DNA from: an uncultured SAR324 cluster bacterium
GTDB lineage: Bacteria; SAR324; NAC60-12
Length of the DNA: 64,000 nucleotides
Reading direction: 5' to 3'
Assembly: GCA_905182865.1 (NCBI GenBank)
Contig: CAJJCY010000004.1
Location: 248,001-312,000, forward strand
In this document: piece after piece, positions 28,301 through 38,478 of the stretch
Layout of the letters: the number at the start of each line of letters is the position of its first letter
Numbering within the stretch: position 1 is the first letter of the stretch
Notes under the pieces: model-generated
What the model was told of the DNA's origin: nothing
Seen by the model: only the letters and a program-made list of their open reading frames with translations
The model's database searches: none
Translations under genes and position numbers: made by a program

Positions 28301-29448
28301 ATGAATTCCATGAAAGATACCTGGCAATTAAATTTGCTGATTGTACTGATGTCCTTATTGTTTTCAGGATGCGAAAATTCCACTTCAGGTTCATCTGCAT
28401 CAAGTAAAAACGGCTCTAGAGATCAGGCAAAAAATTTTCAGAAAAAAGAACCAATTAATGGTGAGACAGCATCCCGTCGTAAATCAAGTAAAAATCGTGA
28501 TAATAAAAAGAAAACCAATGTACGTGTTCATGAGGTTGATTTGGAATCACTCAGTATTCAGTCCACTTATGTTGGAAATTTACTTCCCAATCAACGTGTA
28601 ATTATGAGATCAGAGATTGATGGTGTCATTGAGAACATATATTTCGATGAAGGTGAGGAGATTGTTAAAAATAAAAAACTGGTTGATATTTCTACTAAAG
28701 AACTAAGTTTAAAACTTAAAATTGCATTAGCTGACTCAAAACTTGCTGAGAGTAATCTTAACAGGGATGAAAAATTAGCCAAAAAGAATCTTATATCAAA
28801 TGCACAACTTGATCAGACAAGGACTTTTGCTGAAAGAGCTTCACTTAATAAAGAACTTTCAAAAATAAGTCTAAACAAGTCTTTAATCAAGTCACCTATG
28901 AAAGGAACGGTTAAAACACGTTTCGTAAAAGTAGGTGAATTTGTGCGTAAGGGTGACCGATTGGCAGAAATTCTTGGAAGTAGACCGTATATTAGTCAAA
29001 GTCAACATACCAGAGCAGGAAATTCTTCAAATTAATATTGGGCAAAAAGTTGATATTGTACTATACATCTTCGAAAACAAAAAAATTGAAGGACAAGTCA
29101 AGAAAATAGGTCTGGAAGCAGATGCAAGCAACAGGACATTTCCTGTTGAAATAGAAGTTGATAACCGTGAAAGAGAACTTCGACCGGGCATGCTGGCTAG
29201 GGTCACTTTTACCCAAAGAGTTGATCAAGATCAGGTTGTCGTCCCAAGGCACGCGATCATGGAACGGGACAGGGGGCGTATTGTATACGTTGTGGATAAT
29301 GGTATGGCATTTCAGCGAGAAGTGTCTATCGGGATCAGTCAGCAGAGAGAATGTCCAGGTCCTTATGGGGCTCAGTAAAGGAGAACAACTTGTTGTTGAA
29401 GGACATACAAAACTAACTGATGGTGAAGAAATAAATATAGTTCAATAA
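28301..29448 (+). pseudogene. RND efflux periplasmic adaptor (membrane fusion protein), frameshifted
   Basis: The 28301-29035 part has lipoprotein signal MSLLFSGC, a basic linker, then the lipoyl half-motif GVIENIYFDEGEEIVKNKKL, a short coiled hairpin and the second lipoyl half (LIKSPMKGTVKTRFVKVGEF). A frameshift near 28980 leads to VNIPEQEILQINIGQKVDIV, and the beta-barrel VDNRERELRPGMLARVTF with RHAIMERD; a second shift near 29345 leads to LSKGEQLVVEGHTKLTDGEE and the stop. The whole equals one MFP of about 380 residues. It pairs with the RND pump 28 bp downstream. Confidence 0.8.
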
Positions 29449-29475
29449 AATAATATAAATATCCTCTTAATTATT

Positions 29476-32400
29476 TTGTCAGTTATGCATCCAAGTCACA
29501 TAGCAATTCGGAATCCAGTTTTTGTTTTCATAATGGTACTTGTAATAAGTATTGCTGGGTTTCAAGCATACAAGTCCATCCCTCGTGAGGCTGCTCCAGA
29601 TATCCAGATTCCATTGCTGATTGTCAGTATTCCATTCCCCGGTGCATCTCCAGAAGACGTTGAGTCACTGATTAGCAATAAAGTAGAACAGGAACTCAAG
29701 ACAATAAAGAATCTGAAGGAAATTAGTTCAACATCCTCTGAAGGTGTTTCTGTGCTAACCCTTGAATTCACTTCTGATTTTGACATCAGTGAAGCAAGAA
29801 CCAAAGTACGTGAGAAAATGGACCAGATCAAACCTGATTTGCCTGCAGATGCAGAAGATTATCAGGTTACAGAAATCAATCTTTCTGAACAACCTTTGAT
29901 GATTCTCAACCTTGCAGGAGATATGGGGCTGCTGCGGCTTACAGAGCTTGCCGATGAAGTAAAGGAAGAAATTGAAGGAGTACCTGGAATTCTGGAAGTA
30001 AGACGTGCAGGTGGTCTTGAAAAAGAGATCCGGGTCTATGTCAATCCGGATAAGATGAATTATTACAAATTAGCACTCAACCAGGTCAGCAGTTCCATAA
30101 GCAATGAAAACACAAATTTACCTGGTGGCACCATAACTATGGGGCCTACCAAATATATGATTAGGGTTCCAGGAGAATTCATCAGTCCTGAAGGAATTAA
30201 CGAAGCCCTTATCTCAGCACCAAATCAGGTTCCTGTTCGTGTGAGAGATATAGCCAAGGTTGTTTTTGGTTACAAGGAAGTCACCAGCAAATCAAGACTT
30301 GATGGGCTTGAATCTGTATCTCTTAGTATCGTAAAGCGCAGTGGAGAAAATCTGCTGGCTATAAGAGATGAAGTCAAATCCATCATTCAACGTCTTGAAA
30401 AGGATTATAAGGAAGATGTTAAATTCAGCATACTCTCAGACCAAGGTGAACGTGTTCAACAAATAGTGAAAGACCTAGAAAACAATATAATTACCGGGTT
30501 TGTCCTTGTTTTTCTGGTTCTTCTTTTGGTAATGGGTATCAGTAACGCTCTTCTAGTTGCAATAGCAATTCCTCTTTCATTTCTGGTTAGCATGATTATC
30601 CTTAATGTAATGGGGTTCACCCTCAACATTGTTGTTCTCTTTAGCTTAATTCTCTCATTGGGTCTGCTTGGTTGATAATGCCATAGTAATTGTGGAAAAC
30701 ATTTACAGACACAGACAGGCTGGGAAAAGCCGTATCGAAGCTGCCATTGTTAGGAACTAAGGAAATTGCGATACCAGTTACAACATCAACAATCACTACT
30801 GTTGCAGCTTTTTTCCCTTTGATTTTTATGCCTGGTATTGCAGGTGAATTTATTAGTTTTCTACCTAAGACTTTAATTGTTACCCTTTCTTCCTCCCTCT
30901 TTGTAGCACTTATCATTAATTCTGTCTTCTGTTCTACGATGATGAGGGTTAAGGTCAACAAGGAAGTTACGTCTGATTTTGATGAGCTGAAACTGGTAGA
31001 TCACTCTAAAATTCTTAGAGGTTACCAGATGGCCCTTCGAGGTGTTTTACGATTCAGATTTGTAACTGTTATGGTCTTTCATTTTTTTATTTATAGGAAC
31101 GTTTTATTGGTATGCTACAAACACTTTTCCACGTAAAAGAGTAGAATTTTTTCCTAAAACTGAACCTAGTGAAGCCGTTGTAAACATTACAGCCCCATGG
31201 GAACGACACTTGAGATATCTGATGGTTACGTAACTTCAGTAGAAGGATACATTGAAAACGATATGGATAAACTCGATGCTGTGGTCGCCAATGTTGGACA
31301 ACGCAGGGGGTCAGGAGCCTCATCTTCTGGGAGCACAACAACCTACCTAAGCCATGTTGTCCTTGATTTTCCCAGTTGGCAGAACTGGGTAGAAAAACCT
31401 TCTGAAATTATCAAAAATCTGAGGCAGAAATTAGTGAAAATGGTTGGAGTACAAGTTAAGCTAGCTGAAGCCCAAAGTGGTCCTCCGACTGGAAAGGCCT
31501 TTAATCTTGAAGTCCAGGGAGAGGATTTTAGTAAAATGATTGATTCAGTTGAAATAATCAAACAAAGAATCAAAGATATTCCTGGCTTGTAGACCTCACA
31601 GATGACTTTGACCGCAGTCGGCCAGAATTAAAGGTAATCATTGATCGGGACAAAGCTTCCAGGCTTGGTTTTCGGGCACGTGATATTGCATCCACTGTTC
31701 GTACAGCATTTAATGGAAAAAAAGTATCCGTGTTTCGAGATGGAACGGAAGAATATGATATCTGGGTACAACTGGATCAGAGTTTTAGAAAAAATCAATC
31801 AGACTTAGCTTCTCTTTTTATTTATACGTCCTCTGGAGAACCGGTAAGACTCAGTGAAATAGCAAAAGTAGATACAGGCCCATCCTATGGGTCAATCAGA
31901 CATGTAGATACTGATCGGACAATCACCATCAGTGGAGATGCTTTCAGGGTTCCTGGTCCGGTTCTAGTTATGAAAGCACAGCAGGCACTAAAAGATTTAG
32001 AATTACCAGATGGAGTACAATATAAATTTACCGGAGAAAACAAAGGTCGGCAGGAAACCCAGATATTTCTTGGACAAGCCTTAATCATTGCGATTTGCCT
32101 TATTATTATAGTTATGGTTGCTCAATTTAACTCAATTGCGCTGCCCTTGATCGTGATGACTTCTGTCTTCATGTCTGTTATGGGAGTCTTGTTGGGATTA
32201 ATTGTTCATGATCGTCCATTTGGTATTATCATGACAGGAGTCGGTACAGTTGCTCTAGCAGGTATTGTAGTCAACAATGCTCATTGTTATGCTGGATTTT
32301 GTTGTCAAATTACGTAAACGTGGATTCGCAAGAAATGAAGCCATGGTTCTTGCTTCTGCTGTAAGGTTTCGACCTGTCTTACTTACTGCAATAACTACAG

Positions 32401-32673
32401 TAATAGGCCTTGCTCCCATTGGCAACGGGGATGGACATTGATTTTAGCCGAGACTCTCCAGTTGTTTTTGGATCAGAAAGTGGCAGTTTTTGGAAGGCGA
32501 TGGCACTTGCTATCATGTATGGCTTGGGCGTTGCGACTTTTTTGACTCTTTTCATGGTCCCCACCCTTTACTCGCTTATTGAAGATGGAAGAGAACGTTT
32601 AATAAGACTGTTAAGTAAATATACTTCTTTTGAGATTTCAAATAATATTAAAGCAGAATCAAAGCTAATTTAA
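29476..32673 (+). pseudogene. RND-family efflux pump (inner membrane), multiply frameshifted
   Basis: About 1,060 codons in total, the full length of an RND pump. The first 399 residues are intact: N-terminal helix HPSHIAIRNPVFVFIMVLVI, R-E-A-A-P-D-I-Q-I-P porter start, GASPEDVESLISNKVEQEL, and TM2-4 (FVLVFLVLLLVMGISNALLV). After 30670 the frame breaks repeatedly (near 30670, 30760, 31110, 31195, 31590, 32300, 32430), yet each piece is recognisable: DNAIVIVENI (TM4 Asp), VTTSTITTVAAFFPLIFMPG, SRPELKVIIDRDKA, FTGENKGRQETQ, IIVMVAQFNS and the last helices. It exports drugs or metabolites with the preceding adaptor. An outer-membrane factor is not seen. Confidence 0.8.
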
Positions 32674-32939
32674 AAAATTTAGACAGGTCTTTAAGAGTAT
32701 AAAAAAGATGTAATATACAGGCAAAAGAGTAAAGTCCGCGACATTATTTTGACCTATTAAATACTATTTCTAAATAGGAGACACTAATATTATTAATTTT
32801 TTTTAAAATGTTTTGAAACCTTTAACAGTATATATCTGCAATGGTTTGAGCTGAAAAACAAAGTTATTGCACAGAATATTAATATTTAATATATAGTCAT
32901 ACAGATATAATCTTAATTTTATTCAGGTGTAAACTACAC

Positions 32940-33905
32940 GTGATAATTTTTGACCCTTATGAATTAACGCTCCATACTCCAAATCATTTCAGTTTTGGTG
33001 GGCTTGATAGAGATGTTATTTCGCGTGAAAAAGCCAGTTGTCTAGATTACGTTTTAGAAAATCCTGAAACACGTATCGTTCCTATTTGGCGATCTCTGAA
33101 CCTGTTTTCTAATACTGTAGAATCTGGAACTCCACCAGTACCTGCATATCTGTCAATTCAAGATGCTACAGATTTAATTGAAATTGCTAAGAATCAAGTT
33201 TATCTTGGCAAACAAGCTGTGGCGAGTACTTTCATTTCATATCTGGCAATAGACATCTCCAGTCTGGAAGAAGATGAAGCCACAAACAAATTAGCACCAT
33301 GGGGTAAATTTGCTGATTTACGCGATATTGGCCCACTCATTGGTGGGATAGAGGGTTCAATCCTTGCCTATGCAAGGGGGATAATGTTTTGGCATAACAG
33401 AAACGGATATTGTGGTGTGTGTGGTACTCCAACTATTGCAACAAAAGGAGGACATCAACGCAATTGTACAAAAAAAGGATGTGCTTGCATACATTTTCCT
33501 CGCACTGATCCTGCGGTGATTATGCTTGTTAAAGATGATGACAGAGTACTCTTGGGCCGCCAGAAAATTTGGCCAGATGGTTTGTATTCAACGCTGGCAG
33601 GTTTTGTTGAACCTGGCGAAACAATTGAGCATGCAGTCGCACGGGAGGTGTATGAAGAGGCAGGAATCATTGTGAAAAATATCATTTACCAGCATTCCCA
33701 GCCATGGCCATTCCCCTCCTCTCTGATGCTTGGATTTACTGCTGAAGCATGTACAAAAAAAATAAATTTAAATGATGCTGAACTTGAAAATGCCCAATGG
33801 TTTACAAGAAGTGAGATGCTTAATTTTGAGACGCAGGAAAAGTATCTGCCTAGGAAGGTGTCAGTTTCCAGGAGGCTGATTGATGATTGGCTATACGAGC
33901 GATAA
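32940..33905 (+). CDS. nudC: NADH pyrophosphatase (Nudix family)
   Basis: 321 residues from a GTG start. Zinc ribbon Cys 158, 161, 176 and 181 (YCGVCG ... CTKKGC). Nudix box at 221-243: GFVEPGETIEHAVAREVYEE then AGI, with all catalytic residues of GX5EX7REUXEEXGU. The NudC-specific SQPWPFPSSLM follows at 253. The enzyme hydrolyses NADH and related dinucleotides and, in E. coli, removes NAD caps from RNA. Full length, cytoplasmic, single gene. The intact frame here contrasts with the broken genes on both sides. Confidence 0.92.
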   Translation: MIIFDPYELTLHTPNHFSFGGLDRDVISREKASCLDYVLENPETRIVPIWRSLNLFSNTVESGTPPVPAYLSIQDATDLIEIAKNQVYLGKQAVASTFISYLAIDISSLEEDEATNKLAPWGKFADLRDIGPLIGGIEGSILAYARGIMFWHNRNGYCGVCGTPTIATKGGHQRNCTKKGCACIHFPRTDPAVIMLVKDDDRVLLGRQKIWPDGLYSTLAGFVEPGETIEHAVAREVYEEAGIIVKNIIYQHSQPWPFPSSLMLGFTAEACTKKINLNDAELENAQWFTRSEMLNFETQEKYLPRKVSVSRRLIDDWLYER

Positions 33906-34073
33906 CGATATGATTGCTTACTTAGGTTGCGGAATGGCCGATCTTTTTAGTCTCTGTTTTTCTAACAAATTCAGTGAGTAATAAGTTAATATTAATACTA
34001 CGACATCTTTTCTGCTGATGCTCAGTCAGGAATTTTTTAAAGGGATCTCTTATTTATCTAGCCCATTAGTAAT

Positions 34074-34981
34074 CTAACTTAGTAAATCATCTTTAGATAC
34101 ACTCCATTCAGGGTCGCTATGCTTGTCCCAATAAGTCTTATGTATCTTCCTTGTTATTTCACCAGGAGAGCCCTGACCAATTAATATGCCATTTATTTTT
34201 GTTATTGGCATTACACCTCCAGCAGTTGAAGTTGCAAACAATTCATTAGATTTTTAAGCATTTCTAATGATATTGGCCTTAGTTGAAATGGCAAATTTAA
34301 CTCTTTAGCTAAATCTAAAACTGTTTGTCTGGTAATTCCTTCTAGCACTCCTTTATTAGGGGAATTAAGACCTCTCTCGTCAACGCAAAAAATATTAAAA
34401 CCAGGGCCTTCTGAAATATTATTTTCTTCATTAGTTAGAATCACTGTGTCATGACCATCATCGAAAGCTTCAAACATTCCACTTACTAAGTCTAGCCAAT
34501 GATAATTTTTAATTCTAGAGTCAATAGAGTTTGATGATATTCGCCTTCTATTACTTACTAAAACATCTAAACCTTTCTCAAATTCCTCAGGTTTTAGGAT
34601 CCATCCGAATGGAACTGCAAATGCAATAAAGCGAGGTTCAGATTTCCTGGGATCTCTCTCAAAATTAGGAGACATTCCCCTAGTCTGAATCATCTCAACG
34701 TAAGCATTATCTAAACCAGAACGTTCGACGCAGCCAGCAAGTATTTTTTTGAGGTTATTCCTACTAATTTTACAAGGCATTCTTAATGCTTCTGTTGAAT
34801 GAAAAAATCGGTCAATGTGTTTATCTAAACGAAAAAAACGACCTTGCCAAACATGTACAACATCATAAGTTGCATCAGACCTTAAAAAACCCCAATCTAA
34901 AATTGGAATACGAGCTTCAGATAATTGAATGAACTCACCATTCATCCAGGCAGCTCCTTTTGGGAATATGTCTTCTTTCAT
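34074..34981 (-). pseudogene. Class IV PLP aminotransferase, frameshifted near the 3' end
   Basis: The frame from 34981 gives 256 residues: WMNGEFIQLSEARIPILDWG, FFRLDKHIDRFFHSTEALRM, then RIKNYHWLDLV with the PLP-binding Lys, ILTNEENNISEGPGFNIFCV (E-x-x-x-x-N) and GVLEGITRQTVLDLA. It breaks near 34235. One frame over it continues NELFATSTAGGVMPITKING, then a C-terminus ending SVSKDDLLS at 34074. This is a branched-chain/D-amino-acid aminotransferase-like enzyme of about 300 residues. All active-site residues lie before the indel except the T-S/T-A-G-G loop. A copy of the upstream repeat sits 104 bp before its start. Confidence 0.75.
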
Positions 34982-35084
34982 AGTAGTTTATTAGTTGTTC
35001 CTCTAAGTCATTCAAAGAGTTGTTTTTTAAAATTTCATAAGTTATACAACTTATAATTACTTTTAATCCAAAATAATGCTTAAA

Positions 35085-35190
35085 TCGCCCTCTCAGGTAA
35101 TGATTGGTTAATTAGCCGTATGGTCTCTCTGATTCTCAGTTAGGTGCAATACAGAATGATTTAACTATGCTTACTCACTGGTTGAGTTGT
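35085..35190 (-). repeat. Upstream repeat element, copy 4 (partial)
   Basis: About 105 bp similar to the gene-proximal half of the other three copies: CGCCCTCTCAGG, then CTCAGTTAGGTGCAATACAG with ATGATTTAACTATGCTTACT. In the gene direction it has TTGCAC and a poor -10 (AGACCA) at 17-nt spacing. It lies 104 bp upstream of the aminotransferase start, in the same orientation as the other copies. The distal half seen in copies 1-3 is not recognisable. Confidence 0.6.
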
Positions 35191-35278
35191 ATATAGATCT
35201 TGTAAAAGAGAAGGAGGAGAAGTGAACGCAAGAAGAAGTGAACTGAAGAAGAAATAATTACTCAATGGTATTAAGATA

Positions 35279-35602
35279 TTACGGGGCTTCTTTTCTATTT
35301 GTAATTCCATAATCTCGGATAACTTTGGCAACTATGATGCGATAATCCTTAAAAATTTCTCCACGACCTTTTTCCTGGGCTTTTCGATGCTGGTGTTGTT
35401 CACGCCACTGCTTCAAGGCTTTCTCGTCTCTCCAGAAGGAAATAGAGAGAAATTTATCTTCGTCGGAGAGGCTTGAGAACCGTTCTACAGATATGAATCC
35501 GTCTATCTCTTCTAATTCTGTTCGCAACTCAGCTGCCAAGTCAAAATACTCCTGGGCAGCAAGTTTTGTTTTGGGATGCACCTCAAAAATTACTGCGTAC
35601 AT
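35279..35602 (-). CDS. Antibiotic-biosynthesis-monooxygenase (ABM) domain protein
   Basis: 107 residues. Pattern of the ABM/YgiN-like dimeric ferredoxin-like fold: MYAVIFEVHPKTKLAAQEYF, LEEIDGFISVERFSS, FLSISFWRDEKALKQWREQH and HRKAQEKGRGEIFKDYRI. The W-R-x-x-x-x-H segment is characteristic. Such small proteins act as cofactor-free oxygenases or haem-degrading enzymes, but the substrate is unknown. Single gene with good start context. Confidence 0.8.
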   Translation of the reverse strand: MYAVIFEVHPKTKLAAQEYFDLAAELRTELEEIDGFISVERFSSLSDEDKFLSISFWRDEKALKQWREQHQHRKAQEKGRGEIFKDYRIIVAKVIRDYGITNRKEAP

Positions 35603-35773
35603 AGATTTCCTTTTAATTCTTGCAAATTAGACATTTTTATTTTATTACATGTAATTCTTCATAAATAATCCACATTACTCTGAAAAATAAATTGTTATTT
35701 AGTTATAAAGATTTATAACCAATTATGTGACCTATAGTCTACTTTATTTACACCTAATAATTTTTTATTTGTA

Positions 35774-35870
35774 GGATTTAGTTGTTCAAAGTTTAAAACC
35801 GAAATCCTCCCCCCGTATAGGTGGACAGGAAGTTATATATAAAACTTGATGCTAGTATTGTGACCCCACC
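35774..35870 (-). repeat. TerS-like repeat, 5' leader only
   Basis: Matches the leader in front of the 54722-55039 copy: GGATTTAGTTGTTCAAAG, then TTAAAACCGAAATC and CCCCGTATAGG, ending in a TATATATAAAACTTGATGC-like string. The leader's far end (GCATCAAGTTTTATATATAA on the minus strand) is also kept at 55100-55115 and 63560-63580. No coding part follows here. It lies in a 335-bp gap between ABM and TauE genes that otherwise holds no gene. Confidence 0.6.
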
Positions 35871-35937
35871 CATTTTTTTAAATATATAATTTTATAAAAT
35901 CACTTCTCTAAGACAAGGATATCTTAAAAATCCGATT

Positions 35938-36737
35938 CTAAAAAATGCTGAGTAATAATTTGGAACCCATAGCCAGAAGACCTAGATGGCTAATATCGTA
36001 AAAATCTGATCACTAATATGAGTGTTTAACCATTTACCAATAAAAACGCCTAATGGAATTACAATAAGCAACCAGAGAGATACCGTAAGCGTTGCTTCTG
36101 AGAAAATACCGATCTCAGCATAGAAGGGTACTTTCACTATATTTATCACAAAGAAATAGACACAGAGTGTTCCAACAAAGGACTGGCGTGCAAGTGCATG
36201 CGGCAACAAAAATACTTGTGCTGGGATACCGCCAGAGAGTGAAACAAAGCTTGAGATGCCAGACAACCCGCACCAGATTGCACCACGTTGGAATATACGC
36301 TGGGATACTGAGGTGGCGATTTCTACTGAGGTTTGATTCCCAGGCCTTATTCGTCGAAAAGCATAATTAAAAGCTGTAATTATTGCGATCAACCCTATCA
36401 TACCAGTTAGTATCTGGTCATTTAAATAGTCGAATAGAAGCCATCCTACAATTTCGCCAATAACACCAAATGCACACATTATCAATAAAATGCGCTTGTC
36501 AAGCATACTCTTCCACATATAGACAACCCAAACATCAGTAACCAAAAACAGAGGTAATAATACTCCAAGTGCCAGTTTCGGTGGAAGAACAAAGATAAGA
36601 ATTGGGACACTGAACGAACCCATAGCTCCTCCAAAACCTGCTTTAGAAATGGAAACGGCAAGCACAGCGAGCACTGCTATAAACCAGAAATATTCAGGTG
36701 AAGTTTCTAAAATCTCGAAACCATTTATTGACGACAT
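35938..36737 (-). pseudogene. TauE/SafE-family sulfite/anion exporter, frameshifted at the C-terminus
   Basis: Residues 1-251 (35982-36737) include SISKAGFGGAMGSFSVPILI, the first TauE repeat, and GLSGISSFVSLSGGIPAQVF, the second, with about eight helices. The frame ends at TILAI, but one frame over reads SHLGLLAMGSKLLLSIF and stops at 35938, matching the last helix of the family. A single indel near 35985 therefore removes the last helix. The family exports sulfite, sulfonates or other anions; the substrate is unknown. Confidence 0.75.
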
Positions 36738-36949
36738 TTATATTTCTATTGATGTTATTAAAGCTTAGGACCCCCATATAAAGTCCTTTCCGTTACCCTT
36801 TGTAACAATCTTCAGTCTCAATCAATTTTATTTACAACTAATAATATCTAAAATATCTGGTTGTAAATGACTGGTAAGAATTGGTGGGGGATTATAAAAT
36901 TAAATTCCGCATCTTATGTTGTTTGCTAGCATTGATGGGTATATGTATT

Positions 36950-37040
36950 CTATATGCTCGGGGTTGTAAGTATTCATCCATCCAGCTCAGGGCCTGATAT
37001 ACTTCTCATTATTTTGGAAAAATTTATTAACATATCTCCT
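36950..37040 (-). repeat. TerS-like repeat, 3' fragment
   Basis: CTCGGGGTTGTAAGTATTCA, then CAGCTCAGGGCCTGATATAC and TTCTC match the last codons (ISGPEL) and 3' flank of the repeat as seen at 49153 and 58298. It lies in the 320-bp gap 36738-37058, which otherwise shows no gene. Confidence 0.55.
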
Positions 37041-37058
37041 TCATTTACTCCTAATAAA

Positions 37059-38000
37059 CTATGGAACTGCCTCGGATGTAAAACTGTAAACTCCACCCGA
37101 TTCTTCAATTTTGTACCATTTCGATTCTGCAGTTACAATGTTACTATTAGAATCGGTGTAATCACTTTCAGTGGCGCAACTGTGGAAAAGACTACCGTCT
37201 AAAATATTGCTTTCTGTGAGGGTCCCTCTTTTAACCATTAAACGCAAACCAGCAGCACCCCGAGAAGCAACAGCTTCGCCAGCTATATCTGCACTTGAAT
37301 CAGCTTGATAAGCTTCTAAACCTGATTTTAATATCTTCTGAACCCCTGAAGTACTGCCATGTATTTCGATCTGGGAAAAATAATCAGCACTTCCTTCAAT
37401 GATCCATCCCTTTCCATTAGAACCCTCTACATCTCTTTTTTTAGAACAATCTTCATCGCCTAGATCCTGCTGAAAAGCATGATAAAATTCATGTATTACT
37501 AAATGTTTGCTATCGGCCAAACTGTTACCTTCTATTATTCCCATCAGAACAATTCGATATTGTTTACACATTACCAAATGAAGTGAAGCATCAGCACCAT
37601 TGGTTATATAATTTCTAAAATTTGTTGATTCCTCACTTTTAGTTTCAGCATTAATACATGTTGTGTCTAACCATGTATTAATTTCTGTCATCAAAGTTTC
37701 AATTTGTTCTGAAGTTATCACAACAGTGTGGGTATTAAATGGTCTATTAAAACCTCCTACTGAAACCGCAGCTCCGACATTCCATGATACAGATAGAATG
37801 TTTGCAGTTTGGCTTTTCATTTTTGCTGCAGCAGCTGTTGTCCATGTTTCTAAATCTGTGGTACTAATATCGCTTATGTTCACAATCTTAATACCCGGAG
37901 TAGCCGCTGCTGTTGTGGAAGACTCCGATGAAGAGTCTTCTTTACAGGCAAAAACAAAAATACTTAAAACTAGGTGGAGGTGTTTCTGCTTGTTTGTCAT
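37059..38000 (-). CDS. Putative zinc metalloprotease lipoprotein
   Basis: The frame opens at 38108, but ATG 38000 starts a lipoprotein signal (LHLVLSIFVFAC, lipobox VFAC), so about 313 residues are expected. HEFYHAFQQD supplies HExxH, and about 45 residues later WIIEGSADYFSQ supplies the third ligand Glu, the gluzincin arrangement. Six or more Cys in the mature part suggest disulphides outside the cytoplasm. It is probably anchored to the outer membrane and exposed to substrate proteins or peptides. A second lipoprotein with an HExxH motif lies at 51927. Specific family not recognised. Confidence 0.65.
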   Translation of the reverse strand: MTNKQKHLHLVLSIFVFACKEDSSSESSTTAAATPGIKIVNISDISTTDLETWTTAAAAKMKSQTANILSVSWNVGAAVSVGGFNRPFNTHTVVITSEQIETLMTEINTWLDTTCINAETKSEESTNFRNYITNGADASLHLVMCKQYRIVLMGIIEGNSLADSKHLVIHEFYHAFQQDLGDEDCSKKRDVEGSNGKGWIIEGSADYFSQIEIHGSTSGVQKILKSGLEAYQADSSADIAGEAVASRGAAGLRLMVKRGTLTESNILDGSLFHSCATESDYTDSNSNIVTAESKWYKIEESGGVYSFTSEAVP

Positions 38001-38478
38001 GCATTCTTTTACATAAGAAAAGTAAATTATTTTAGTTGAAAAGCTATCTGAAATTATGGTAACTGAGCTTTCAAAAAATAACAAATGATATGACTGGATC
38101 AGAGCCACGACTAGAGTTTTATTGCCTAATCTTATATAATACCATATTTAGACATGCTTGTTACAATTTACCATATTTAAAACTTTTGATAGTATCAGCA
38201 GTTTTAAATCCTGCATTTTTTATATTTTCCGTAAAACTACAATTAAATTGAAAGCACAAACCGATATATTTGGAAAAGCACTTAAAACATATTTTCTAGG
38301 TCCTGACTCCTCCACATCGATTCTTTCGGATCAGGGTTTATGCTAAGTCAGTATCAGTGGTTGCCAAGCAAGGTGAGGGAACGCTTTAAGCATATTTTGG
38401 TATTTGATACAATGAGACGCTAACTATTGGATAATAGGGGTAGTTGAATGTTTATTACACTTTAATTGATGAATATAA
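38001..38478. other. Intergenic region, no gene seen
   Basis: About 480 AT-rich bases between two minus-strand genes. A 62-codon plus frame at 38158-38346 and a short run QWLPSKVRERFKHILVFDTM near 38355-38415 are not recognised. No window repeat is seen. The promoter of the metalloprotease lipoprotein should lie near 38010-38100. Confidence 0.35.
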